A model generated the notes under the pieces. That model made no database searches. It saw nothing but the letters and a program-made list of their open reading frames with translations, and was not told where the DNA came from. The translations under genes were made by a program, and so were the position numbers. Below, in pieces: positions 21,945 to 32,016 of a DNA stretch of 64,000 bases; the first letter of the stretch is position 1, and each line of letters opens with the position of its first letter. Source of the DNA: Lineolata rhizophorae (Eukaryota > Ascomycota > Dothideomycetes > Lineolatales > Lineolataceae); contig MU001678.1 of assembly GCA_010093515.1 (NCBI GenBank), positions 186,001 to 250,000 on the forward strand, written 5' to 3'.

Positions 21945-24900
21945 TCATGTTGCAAAAGCGAACTCCATGATGGATACGCGACCAGATGAGTGTCCGAAAG
22001 CGGCAACATTGCCAGAAGTGGCCATGCAATTCGGTCGATAGTCCAGCGGAAGCCAGAGCATCCTTTTCTTCTGCCAAGTTACCCATTGCTCCTGGACAAA
22101 GATGTGCTCAGAAAGATGTTGCTGAGAAGGTGCCACAGCAGCACTGGAAATGTCGAGAGGTAGAAACCCTCTATCAGTGAGTAAGAAGGTCCCATCATCA
22201 GAAAACGATAGCCGGTTCACGATGCCGCTAGTGTTGTACGTCGACTGCAGCGCGCCCGTCGCTGCGTCCCACACCCGGATGATGTCGTCCCCCGACCCCG
22301 ACGCCAGCCGCGCGCCATCCGGCGAGAAGGCCATGGCGCGAACCCGGTACTTATGGCGCTCGAGCGCCGCCTGCAGCGCCCCCGTCGCCGCGTCCCACAC
22401 CCGCACGGTGTCGTCGTCCGACCTCGACGCCAGCCGCGCGCCGTTCGGCGAGAAGGTCACGGCCCTGACCGAGCCGGTATGGCCCTCGAGCGTCGCCTGC
22501 AGCGCCCCCGTCGCCGCGTCCCACACCCGTACGGTCTGGTCGCGCGACCCGGACACCAGCCGCGCCCCGTCCGGCGAGAAGGCCACGGCGAGGACACAGC
22601 CGGTATGGCCCTCGAGCGTCGCCTGCAGCGCGTCCGCCGCCGCGTCCCACACCCGTACGGTCCGGTCGTCCGACCCGGACGCCAGCCGCGCCCCGTCCGG
22701 CGAGAAGGCCACGGCCCTGACCGAGCCGGTATGGCCCTCGAGCGTCGCCTGCAGCGNNNNNNNNNNNNNNNNNNNNNNNNNNNNNNNNNNNNNNNNNNNN
22801 NNNNNNNNNNNNNNNNNNNNNNNNNNNNNNNNNNNNNNNNNNNNNNNNNNNNNNNNNNNNNNNNNNNNNNNNNNNNNNNNNNNNNNNNNNNNNNNNNNNN
22901 NNNNNNNNNNNNNNNNNNNNNNNNNNNNNNNNNNNNNNNNNNNNNNNNNNNNNNNNNNNNNNNNNNNNNNNNNNNNNNNNNNNNNNNNNNNNNNNNNNNN
23001 NNNNNNNNNNNNNNNNNNNNNNNNNNNNNNNNNNNNNNNNNNNNNNNNNNNNNNNNNNNNNNNNNNNNNNNNNNNNNNNNNNNNNNNNNNNNNNNNNNNN
23101 NNNNNNNNNNNNNNNNNNNNNNNNNNNNNNNNNNNNNNNNNNNNNNNNNNNNNCCCGGACGCCAGCCGCGCCCCGTCCGGCGAGAAGGCCACGGCCCTGA
23201 CCGAGCCGGTATGGCCCTCGAGCGTCGCCTGCAGCGCCCCCGTCGCTGCGTCCCACACCCGTACGGTGCCGTCGGCCGACCCCGACGCCAGCCGCGCCCC
23301 GTCCGGCGAGAAGGCCACGGCCGTGACCGAGCCGGTACGGACCTTGAGCGTCGCCTGCAGCGCCCCCGTCGCCGCGTCCCACACCCACACGGTCCGGTCG
23401 TACGACCCCGACGCCAGCCGCGCCCCGTCCGGCGAGAAGGCCATGGCCGCGACCCAGCCGGTCTGGCCCTCGAGCGTCGTCTGTAGCGCGCCCGTCGCCG
23501 CGTCCCACACCCGTACGGTCCGGTCGTCCGACCCGGACGCCAGCCGCGCCCCGTCCGGCGAGAAGGCCACGGCGCTGACCGAGTCCGTATGGCCCTCGAG
23601 CGTCTGCAGTAAAGCGTTCCAGTCTTGGTCAACCTTTGGTGATCGTCGCATCCATGGAGGAACCGAGTTTTCAAATTGCACCCTTACAATACTCTTTGTC
23701 GGAGTGAACACCAGAGCACTCCAGTATGTTTGAAGCGGAGATTGCTCGATTGCTGATCGGCTGTGGAGAATAAATCGCCTCATATCATGAATGAACGAGG
23801 AGAGCTGGGGACAGTCGTGATTCTGAACAAGATTAGCGCGATATTCCTGCCTGCCTGCTGCAATTTTTGTACCTTGACAATCGACTGAAAAGAAATGACG
23901 GAACTGATGCCGTCTGATATTCTCCTCATCCAGCTTAGTGCCTCGAGCCAGTGAAGCAGATGTTTCTGTAGGAACTGATGGACCCGGTCCTCATCGCAAA
24001 GCACGGACCCACCTTTCTGGAGGTGCTGAACCCAGTAGAGACATGCGTACTGGAGCTCGGGGGAAAGACATCGCTGCACCTGCGAGTCCGCTACACCGGT
24101 CACGAGCATGCCGGGGGCCTTCACGCCACAGATGTCTTGCCGCAGAGAAGTGGACATGAGCTTGATGCAGTTCTCAGCGATTTTCGCATGGGTTCTTTTC
24201 TCGTCCACCCGAAACTTGGGGTCAGTGCATCGTTCAGGGCTCAGAAGAAAGTCGCGAAAGGAGGGATGGTGCAGACAAAGCGGTCGGCTTGGTTCGGTCG
24301 GAATATTCAGGATAGAATGAAGGGTGGAGATGGTCTTGTTCACAACAGCTCCCTGGAAGAATAGAAGACCGCTCAGCGAGTCAACCGAGAGAGGAGAGAA
24401 GAGGGTAACAATAGTACCAAGGACATCTCTCAGAAAACCAAGCACTTTCGGCTTGTCCTGTTCTCTGTACTGTTGAGTCGACTTCTGAAGGACGGCGGTA
24501 TAGAGGTCGTTCAAGTGCTCTTCGGGAGTTTCGTGATCGGTACTACCGTTCAAGATTGTTTCGAGACTCTCTTCTGGGAGAAACCCATCTTGGATGAAGC
24601 GGCAAGCCGTAGAAGCCCAGATGAATAGGCCGCTCGCTTTCTGGACCAGAGTGCCGACGGTCTCTGCACGTAGCCAGCCAAAATCCGAGAACGAATCTTG
24701 GCAGATGAGGGTGAGTTCATGCCAGAAGAACTTCGATATGTCTTGGTCGACAATCGACGGCGATATGTCCTGCAATACAAAATCATGGTATCCGCCAGCC
24801 GGCATCTGATGGAAGCCGGAGCGGATTGGCGTTTCCGGCCGGCTGGTCAAGAACACGCGCAGCCGCCCCTGTGCTGATGATCGTGCTTCAGCCAGGAGCT

Positions 24901-25567
24901 GTACGATGATCCGAACGTCGTTGTCGTTGTCACACTCATCAAGTGCATCGACAATAAGGACATATGGCCACCGGCCATCGTCGCCGTCAAGTCTTGCAAG
25001 AGGACCAAGGACGAGCCGTTGCCACTGATCGCGGAGGGATTGGTCAACGATGTCGGGGCGTTCCGTGAAAGCGTCGCAGATATGCTGACGGAGAGTCGGT
25101 GTGGCGTGAGCCAGCTGGACGGCAATGCTTGAAACGAATTTGTGAGCATGACCAACATCTCCGCCGCCTCGGGAGAAAAAGAAGCTCGCTGCAAGACGTT
25201 TCAGTGAAAAGTACTTGCGGGCAATGGTGCGAGCAATCGTCGACTTTCCGGTGCCAGCCAAGCCCTCGAGCCAGAAGATGCATCGTTCATCTGGTCCATC
25301 AACCCAGCGGTTTATCTCCTGGAGGAGGGCGGTGCGAGTGTCTTCGAGGCATTCGGGCTCGTGTTGCTTCGAGAACGAGTTGAACGGCGCGTCTGTAGCG
25401 CATGGTAGACGGCTCAAAGGATCATCTGCTCCTACACGTCTGCTCAGTGTTCTGATTCCTCTGCGGTATTCGGATTCACCAACCAATATGATACGTATCG
25501 CCGAAGTGAGCTTTTCCCCCGCTAACTTGGGGGTTGTGGTATATGTTGCCAGAGCCAGCGGCATCAT
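21945..25567 (-). CDS. NACHT-WD40 STAND (NLR-like) receptor
   Basis: Fungal NLR-like protein; the architecture is that of Podospora HET-D/HET-E/HNWD and other nucleotide-binding signal switches of allorecognition. Exon 1 is 25567-23873, exon 2 23822-21945, separated by an intron (about 50 nt) with a GCTAAT branch site; the protein is 1190 residues if the N gap is taken at face value. Residues about 70-110 carry the pre-NACHT block ([11 protein letters not shown]) and Walker [10 protein letters not shown]; Walker B is [11 protein letters not shown] at about 202; RVFLTSRPE follows. After the winged-helix-like region comes the junction typical of the family ([19 protein letters not shown]), then WD40 repeats of 42 residues with consensus [22 protein letters not shown]. 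Only about 70 residues precede NACHT, so no HET, Goodbye or lipase N-domain is attached. I chose the ATG at 25567 because no in-frame ATG lies further upstream. Divergent to the HeLo-like gene. Confidence 0.93.
22250..23620 (-). repeat. 126-bp near-identical WD40 repeat array
   Basis: At least eight units of 126 bp (42 codons) are visible, four on each side of the N gap, differing by only a few bases. The last unit at the low-coordinate end is more diverged. Such homogenised arrays in fungal NWD genes change copy number by unequal exchange. Confidence 0.9.
22757..23153. other. Assembly gap (397 N) inside the WD40 array
   Basis: The flanks are in the same repeat phase offset by 43 bp, so the true gap should be 43 plus a multiple of 126 (295, 421, 547 ...). 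397 fits none of these but keeps the reading frame, so its length is probably a scaffold estimate. Confidence 0.95.
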
Positions 25568-25962
25568 TCCTCCTATGACGCGTTGGATTGGAAAAGGACA
25601 TGTGTTCTCGGAACCCGGCAAAAACAAGTCCCTAGATGAAATTTGGCGAGGCACCGTTCGGTGGGGTCAGATTCTGGCCCCGGTTGAGCCTATGCTAATC
25701 TGCCAGGCTAAGCTCGGGGGGAGTTGCTCCACTTGAGCATCATCAACCGGTGGTGTATGTGCAGTCTCTGAACGGTGTCTGATTCAACAGTGGAACAACA
25801 TGCGCTGCAACGATGGCTGGTGGTTTCTCTTCAGCCCGCCGATTACGAGGAGAGAAAAGCGGGGTCGGCACGTGAGCGGAGGTTGCCTTCGCCCAGTTTT
25901 CTTTCTCCGTCGCGACCTGAACCTCAGGTTCAACCGTGGGTGGGACTATTACCGCTAAAGGC
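25568..25962. promoter_or_regulatory. Shared 395-bp promoter of the receptor and HeLo-like genes
   Basis: The start codons of two divergent genes are 395 bp apart, so both promoters must lie here. No distinct binding site recognised. Confidence 0.6.
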
Positions 25963-26913
25963 ATGGCAGAGGCTCTAGGCATCACAGCCAGCGTCATTGC
26001 TGTCGCTGGTCTTGCCTACTCGAGCAGCCAGAAGCTCTATCAATCTCTTTCCGATCTCCACGAGGCTCCGGAGACCATCTCTGGTCTGAAAACCGATGTT
26101 GGAACGCTCTCCGATACCATCCATTCACTGAAGCAGAAGTTGAACGATGAAGTATCCGACGACTCTCTCTCTGACGAACAAAAGGCCAATTTGACCCAAA
26201 TCCAACCAGCTCTGAAAGCATGTTGCGATGCTTGTAATCAGTTCCAGGATAAGATCAAGAAGCTCACAAGTCACTCCAAGGATGGCACTATCAGCCGGCG
26301 CGACAAGGCTAAGCTGTTGTTTGAAAAGGCGAAAATCGGGGCTTTTCAATCCCAACTGAACAGCTACAAATCAACGCTAGCCATTGCTCTAGAGTTTTCC
26401 ACCTTGTAAGACCACTTTTCCTCGGACCATATTATACGATATCTAACTATATCGTCTAGCAAAACTGCCTCGGACAACTTCAAGGCCACCCAAGAGCTCG
26501 AACAGAAGATCGAAGACACCACGGCCCTTCTGACTGGGCAAATGCAAGGCCTTCAGATCGGATTGCAAGCAGTTCTTGATGCAGGTTCTCAGAACAATGA
26601 GCTTGTCCAAGACGACTCTCAGGATCAGCTTGCAGAGATCCGACAATCTCAGATCTTGGGCGCCATTGAGCAGCAGAACGTGGCGCTCAATCACTGTTAC
26701 CGGGCATGCATGGCGGCCTTCAAAGAGACAACGAAGGCGACAGGACATGAGTACAAGTATGTGAAGGCTTCAAATCAGGCGAGACTACTTATGGGCGACT
26801 TGGGGAATGTGGAGGGAGGTGCGCAGCATAGCTTCACTAATCTCGAGGTCACAGGCGGTTGGGTAGTGGCGGGAAACATGGAAGGCGCGTCGGCGAAAGA
26901 CTTTTTCAAGTGA
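25963..26913 (+). CDS. HeLo-like / STAND N-terminal domain protein, stand-alone
   Basis: Two exons, 25963-26405 and 26460-26913 (897 nt, 298 residues); the 54-nt intron has GTAAGA, a CTAAC branch site and TAG. The N-terminus MAEALGITASVIAVAGLAYSS followed by KLYQSLSDLHEAPETISGLKTDV matches the fungal 'HeLo-like / STAND N-terminal' family, a helical-bundle domain related to the membrane-targeting cell-death domain of HET-S. The first helix is hydrophobic. The middle is helical with QKIEDTTALLTGQMQGLQIGLQAVL. The last 46 residues (253-298) are not helical in appearance: two Gly-Asp/Gly-Asn turns in ARLLMGDLGNVEGG and WVVAGNMEGAS, spaced 26 residues apart. In known fungal modules such a protein is the effector switched on by an NLR encoded next door. 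That role here is an inference from domain and position. Confidence 0.85.
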
Positions 26914-27060
26914 GCGTTGCCATTGCAGGATCTATGAAACACGAGGACATGCCCCGTGGCATTCTCTTCTTTCGAGGGTCGCTCATGGACGCGGTACCAC
27001 GGAGTAGGGTGAGGACAACGGTCCTCTGCCACTGGCTCTAACTGATATTCGCTGTGGAAA

Positions 27061-27110
27061 CTTGTGGAAGCTCGTGGAAGCCCGTGGAAGCTCGTCGAAA
27101 CTCGTGGAAT
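27061..27110 (+). repeat. Five tandem 10-bp units
   Basis: Five head-to-tail copies of a 10-mer with consensus CTCGTGGAAG, 0-2 differences per copy, about 150 bp after the HeLo-like stop codon. Confidence 0.85.
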
Positions 27111-27732
27111 CTTACCACCTCGTATCGGGTTGTACTCAGGGAGGGTTCAGCTCGCGTCAAGAATACGATACATGTTAATAAGGCAGGATTGTCATACGTC
27201 AGCAGGCTAAGATCTTGGCGAGTCATGCCTTGTACCTCACTCCTCTGCCAAAAATTCTCCGAGTGTCCACCAGCTCAAGTAAAAACTCATAGAGCTGGTC
27301 TCAGGGATCATTTCGAACGGTCTATTTTCACTGCTGGCTCAAAATTCGAAAAGAATCTCACGTTCGAGATATGACAGGGGGGTAGTAGTTTACCGGCTCT
27401 CCGCGCCTTGAACGAATGGATCGAGCAGATAGCCACCTCACTGTATTTTTGCTATTTAGATGAAGATATATGTTCATCAGAAGACGCCAATTTGAGAAAT
27501 ATCAGTTATAGATTCAGGAAAGAATGAGCGAGGGCAAGAAGTGTTGATCGGTCCAAGTACTCTCGCGACGCAGGGATTCTCGCCACGTAGGGGGGGAGGT
27601 TACAGAGTAACGAGCGCCCGATCCTGCAACTTTGTCCAAGGAAGTCGCGGAAGCATTCTACCTAGGCGTATTAGAATTTGTGCCTAGGAGCAAGATCGCG
27701 CAAAAAAGCTCTTGCTCTGACTAGATTGTCGG

Positions 27733-28047
27733 TGTCACGGGCCCTACTTACCAATCTACATTCACACAGGATCTAACGGTTACTACCTCTAGCGTTGCTA
27801 CTGATACTAGCGTTAGCGTTACCATTTGTGTTATCGGCAGCATTCACTTTGGCGTGTTACTTTTAGAGCGTGATCTAAGCGTGTTACTGCTACCGGGAAC
27901 TTTCCTGGCTCGTGTATATAAACCCCTTCTGGCCTACTCTTCTTCCTTCTCTTCTCCTTTCTTTTCTTCTTCGTGTAAGCTCTTGTCAATTAGCTCGAAT
28001 TCAAGGTTTCCCTTCGGGAATTTCTGCTTGTCTTCCAGACCGTGACA
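27733..28047 (+). mobile_element. Solo LTR of an LTR retrotransposon
   Basis: A 315-bp element with inverted ends TGTCACGG and CCGTGACA, flanked by a perfect 5-bp target duplication GTCGG (27728-27732 and 28048-28052). It contains a TATA box (TATATAAA at 27915-27922) followed by a pyrimidine-rich tract, as in LTR promoters. No internal coding region is present, so it is the product of LTR-LTR recombination. Ty1/copia versus Ty3/gypsy cannot be decided from the LTR alone. The intact duplication suggests it is not very old. Confidence 0.85.
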
Positions 28048-28992
28048 GTCGGGGACTTAAACTCTGATAGTACTCGCGATAACCCCTGCATGAGGACCCC
28101 TTGCGGCTCCCCAAACGCACTCGCCGATTATGGAAGGGCAGGCTCCACAAAAAAGGCTCGCTGGGTGCCTTAATATCCCACAGTCAGCGACAAAAAGCTG
28201 CTGATCTTGCCTGCGTCCTTGGGTTGATATCTACATAGCATCGGGGGCGCAGTTCAGCTTTGTTCTTCAGTTGCATGCGCGGCTCAGAGCGTCACACTCG
28301 AGGCAGAAGACGGGAATATACATAAGAAGGTGCTCCGTAGGCATGTGCCATTGAGCCAAGTTGCCGGGCACGAGGTGGGAGCTTCCGCTCAGCTTTGGGG
28401 AGGGTGTCTGTCGGTCAGCCCTGTCCAATGAAATCGCACTGACGGCGTAAGATCGGAGCAACGTCCAGCGCAGCTGATAGCGCCACTGCATGCACCGCGG
28501 CACTTTAAGTGCAGTGTTCCCAATCATGCGCAGGCTTGGCCTTCTCAAAGGGCTGCCGAGTCGCGTTACTAGCAGCGCCGCCACTGTTGGCGCTCGGGTC
28601 CCGTGTGGTCTCGTCGTAGCCCAGCAGCCAAGCTTCTTAGTGCGCCTCATAGCACTGCGGAATCGTGGTCCAGAGTCGCGCTCTATCCTATAAACCACCT
28701 CAGGTGCTGCGCACCAGCCTGTGGAAGTTTGCAGACTAGGCAGCATGCGGAGTGGAGAACCGGAAGAGCTGGGCTTTTGTTTGGGACTTGGTTCTCGGCG
28801 GCTAGTATTTATTGGACGCGCAGCCACAACTGATTAACACAACAGCCACCAAGCCTCCGATTGACGATCCACACAACCGACTACGGAGTACCGAGCGCTG
28901 TACCTTCCGATAGAGTACGCTGAAGTTCCGTCCTCGCTCGTCCTGCTGTGCGGGAAGCGCGACGACGAGCTACCCGCCCTCCACGCTCGACC

Positions 28993-30150
28993 ATGTCTTC
29001 ACCCGCAGCAACGCAAACTTACGCGGCCGACGAGCCTGCCTGCACTTGGACAGGGCATTGTCTGGGCGACCCATGTACTACCTACGATGACTGCGACCAC
29101 GATTGGGTCTGCTCGCCGGAGCAACAGGTATGCGTACCGTGTTGCCTGACCGTGACCGACACGGCACTGCCCACGTCCGCCTCCACAACCGCTCCGTCCT
29201 CGTCGGCGACGTCCGCCGCCAGCGGCGACGGCGACAGTTCCGGCTTGTCGACAGGTGCCTGGGTAGGCATCGCCATCGCCGCCGCCGCCGTAGTACTCTT
29301 CATCGTCGGCTTCCTCTTCTTCTGCTTTCGCATACGGCCGCGACGCCGGGAGCGCAAGCTTCGCGCGCTCGCGGCCGGCTCGACCGACGAGAAAGCCGGC
29401 CACGGCGCCGTGGAGCTGCCCAACTCTCCGCCGGCTCCGCCGCCGCCCCAGGAAATGCCCGTCGAAGAGCAGCGCTCCGAAGTCGCCAACACGCCAGCCC
29501 CGGTCTACGAGATGCCCGACACGGGCGTGCTATCGAGCGAGAAGAAGGCGTCGGTGTACGAGACAGAGGCAGGGCGCGTCCCGTCGCCTAGAGAGCGGCC
29601 CCGCTGGACCGAGGTCCGGCCGACGCCGGCTGGTACCGACTACGCCGACGATACTGGTGCCGGGTCCGGGTCGACGGACGCCGACTGGGCCCTTCAGCAC
29701 TCCTCTCGGCCCGCGCCTCCCCGCCCGGAAGGCGACCGGCCATACAACAACAACTCGCCCGCCATATCGTTGACGGGGCTCTCCGCGCCCGACGCCTCGC
29801 CGAACGCCGTGTCAGGCGTGTCGCCGCCGAGTTCGGAGACGGGAACAAACAGCTGGGGTGGGATTCGCGGGTCGCCGGCTCCGGCTCGAGGGCCGAGTCC
29901 ACTCACGCCTGGCTACGGCGGGCGGCAAGACTATGGCTGGGCTGAGCCGCAGCAGGGCGGGCAAGTGGGATATTACGATTCGAGGGATACGGGAGATAGT
30001 GGTCGAAGAAGTAGGTCTCGCCCAGAAGTTGCGCCCGCACCCGCACCCGCGCCCTCCACCACCTCCAGCTCGGACGTGCGTCCTCGAAGGACAGACGAGA
30101 CGTACATGCTCTTTCGATGGCCGTCGACCACCGAGGGAAGAGAAGCATGA
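28993..30150 (+). CDS. Single-pass membrane protein with Cys-rich ectodomain
   Basis: Fungal protein of unknown function, 385 residues, one exon. The N-terminal 55 residues hold eight Cys (ACTW ... HCLGDPC ... DDCD ... WVC ... VCVPCC), then a Ser/Thr-rich linker likely to be O-glycosylated, one transmembrane helix (GAWVGIAIAAAAVVLFIVGFLFFCF) and a basic stop-transfer RIRPRRRERK. The long cytoplasmic tail is rich in Pro, Ser and Gly with YEMP and VYE motifs. The layout resembles Mid2/WSC-type wall sensors, but there is no WSC domain and no obvious signal peptide before the Cys region, so an upstream exon may be missing. Start ATG at 28993 is the first in a good frame. Confidence 0.75.
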   Translation: MSSPAATQTYAADEPACTWTGHCLGDPCTTYDDCDHDWVCSPEQQVCVPCCLTVTDTALPTSASTTAPSSSATSAASGDGDSSGLSTGAWVGIAIAAAAVVLFIVGFLFFCFRIRPRRRERKLRALAAGSTDEKAGHGAVELPNSPPAPPPPQEMPVEEQRSEVANTPAPVYEMPDTGVLSSEKKASVYETEAGRVPSPRERPRWTEVRPTPAGTDYADDTGAGSGSTDADWALQHSSRPAPPRPEGDRPYNNNSPAISLTGLSAPDASPNAVSGVSPPSSETGTNSWGGIRGSPAPARGPSPLTPGYGGRQDYGWAEPQQGGQVGYYDSRDTGDSGRRSRSRPEVAPAPAPAPSTTSSSDVRPRRTDETYMLFRWPSTTEGREA

Positions 30151-30736
30151 ATCGAGAGGCTGTGAAAACATCTGGGTGTCAAAATGAGGGTGCAAAGTAT
30201 GTACCGATGAGTGGCTGACGCATGGTTTTGCATAGGTGACCGCGTAGAATATCGCTGACGGTGTGGTTGAGGTGGGACCGAGCGATTCCAAACCTCCGAT
30301 GTGTAATGCGCCGCGTGATTTGGTCAGGGAGTCCTACATCCAATACTAAAAGGAGAACTTGAGAAGAATTGGGGTTCCAACATTTTTGAGGAGTCATAGG
30401 AAGCGCTTGGGATCCGGTGGACCCGGATTTTTGCTTTCGAACCTCTTCGAGGTGTTGAACTGGCAATTCTGCTGCGCTGGTGTAATGCGGAAAGTGTCGT
30501 TTGTGTCGCAAAGAGATATAACGCTGTACTATATTACATCTGACGACTGAACAGTTTGACAAATTCGGCGCTCCCCAGATGGGCCCTGGAAGAATGCTTT
30601 TTGTCTTTTCTCATAAATTTCCTCGTTATTTTCCCAATTTATTTCCTGTAGCTACGCTAGGGATCAGATCGAAGATCGCCTGAATCCAAACTTGCGATAT
30701 GTCATTCTTCGGCATAGTTTAGAGCAACCCTCGGAA
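30151..30736. other. Intergenic, nothing recognised
   Basis: Between converging genes; AT-rich towards 30600. No RNA gene or repeat seen. Confidence 0.55.
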
Positions 30737-31387
30737 TTACGATTCCGGAGGTGGCCTAATAGCGGCTTCCATAACGACGTCGATCAGTCTCTTGGCCTTG
30801 TCGACCGCATCCTTCTCGATCCCGTCATACTCGTGTAAGTTCTTCACGAACGCTCGCCACGACCGTCTCTGCAAGGATTGCGACACAGCTCCCGCGCTCT
30901 GGATGATGAATTTGTTGCAGTACGGGCGTACTCCGTCGTGACGCTTCGTCTGGGCGACATGCTCTAACTCGTGCAGCACAGCTAGCACATCCGCTCGATC
31001 GGCGTTCTGGTCTGCGATGTTGAGCGTATCCGGGAAGAATATGTTGTACTCGAGGGTGATGGGACGGTCGCCTTGCATCGTCTCGATGCCCTCCGCGTAG
31101 CGCACCTTGCCGAGGTCAAGTGTTGGAAATGCCTTCTGTGCTCGTAGGGCATCAACCAGCCACACCGGAAGAAGGTTGTACTTCCCGACGGCCTGGTCAG
31201 TAATGTAGGCGATGTAAAGGTCGACTGCTGGCATGGACGACTTCGGATGCAATGTCTCCCAATGTGGACCTAGAAAGCGTTTGTCTATCTCGACGACGGA
31301 TCTACGACGGAAAGCGGGCTCCCATCCTTTGAATTTGTCTTTAATGAAGTTGCTAGCTTTTTCTTTGACGGAATTGAAACGAAACAT
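30737..31387 (-). CDS. HExxH protein resembling DUF4157-type bacterial metallopeptidases
   Basis: Single exon, 216 residues, ATG at 31387. The core is VRYAEGIETM followed by ITLEYNIFFPD and then VLAVLHELEHVAQTKRH; His139-Glu140-x-x-His143 is a zinc-metallopeptidase motif. The order 'VRYAEGI - I - IYFP - LHEL(Q/E)HV.Q' is that of bacterial DUF4157-like proteins, where it occurs in secreted or toxin-associated proteins. The N-terminal 30 residues are basic and amphipathic with no signal peptide. A third zinc ligand is not obvious; Glu or Asp after the motif would be expected. Activity is not shown. The lack of introns among multi-intron neighbours and the bacterial-looking motif fit horizontal transfer, but distant fungal homologues may exist. 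Confidence 0.75.
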   Translation of the reverse strand: MFRFNSVKEKASNFIKDKFKGWEPAFRRRSVVEIDKRFLGPHWETLHPKSSMPAVDLYIAYITDQAVGKYNLLPVWLVDALRAQKAFPTLDLGKVRYAEGIETMQGDRPITLEYNIFFPDTLNIADQNADRADVLAVLHELEHVAQTKRHDGVRPYCNKFIIQSAGAVSQSLQRRSWRAFVKNLHEYDGIEKDAVDKAKRLIDVVMEAAIRPPPES

Positions 31388-32016
31388 ATTGGTGTGTAGT
31401 GCGACTAGTGTCCTAATGAGATTGCGTATATGGACGTTGAGCCGCTTGGCTGATTATTTGTAAGGAGAGGTTGAGCGATGTCAAGTGGTAGGGACCAGGA
31501 CGGGCATTATTCATGTAGACTACGGGATTAATCGAGCAAGTACCCAGAGATTCAGGATAAATCTCTCTGAATATATCGTAACTCTATAACTTACTACTCA
31601 AAGGGCGCTCTTCACCAGCACTCTCTAAATTTCGAGGTTCCCTCCCGATGCAGACAAACGCCTAGCCTGAAGTCGAACCGTTTTCAGCGCATTGAACAAA
31701 GACCCCTATAAAAAAGTACATTCCGTGAGTCTAGCTTAAACCTTATCTATTACAAAGAGAAGGGAGGGAATCTGTTTTACACTTCCCCTTGTGTCGTTCG
31801 ACAAACGTGTTTCAAATGTTGCAAGTTTATACTACGTACAGGTAGCACACTGTATTTTTCTCTACCATAGAGAAGTAATTCTCTCTCTACTCTAATCGAC
31901 GTGTCGAATGATTAATGTAGCGCTTAATTAGCTAAGCTTGCGCAATCGCTAGTGACATCAATCCTCCAGGAAATGTTTTTCGCAATAAATGGAACGTTAG
32001 GACTGTATTTGTCGCG
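31388..32016. other. Intergenic, AT-rich
   Basis: No open frame with support, no RNA gene or repeat seen; probably the promoter of the HExxH gene and 3' flank of the Maf gene. Confidence 0.55.

Larger units (their letters stand above)
26914..28992. other. Gene-poor spacer with tandem repeat and solo LTR
   Basis: 3' flank of the HeLo-like gene and promoter side of the membrane-protein gene. Holds a 10-bp tandem repeat (27061-27110), a solo LTR (27733-28047) and a TACGGAGTA motif (28882-28890). Nothing else recognised. Confidence 0.6.

Noticed and set aside
22150-23733. Long plus-strand frame of more than 500 codons across the WD40 array
   Set aside because: It is the antisense shadow of the repeated WD40 codons and runs through the N gap; no independent domain.
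25568-25742. Additional 5' exon for the receptor carrying an effector-type N-domain
   Set aside because: No in-frame ATG or plausible acceptor/donor pair adds a domain; the sequence reads as leader.
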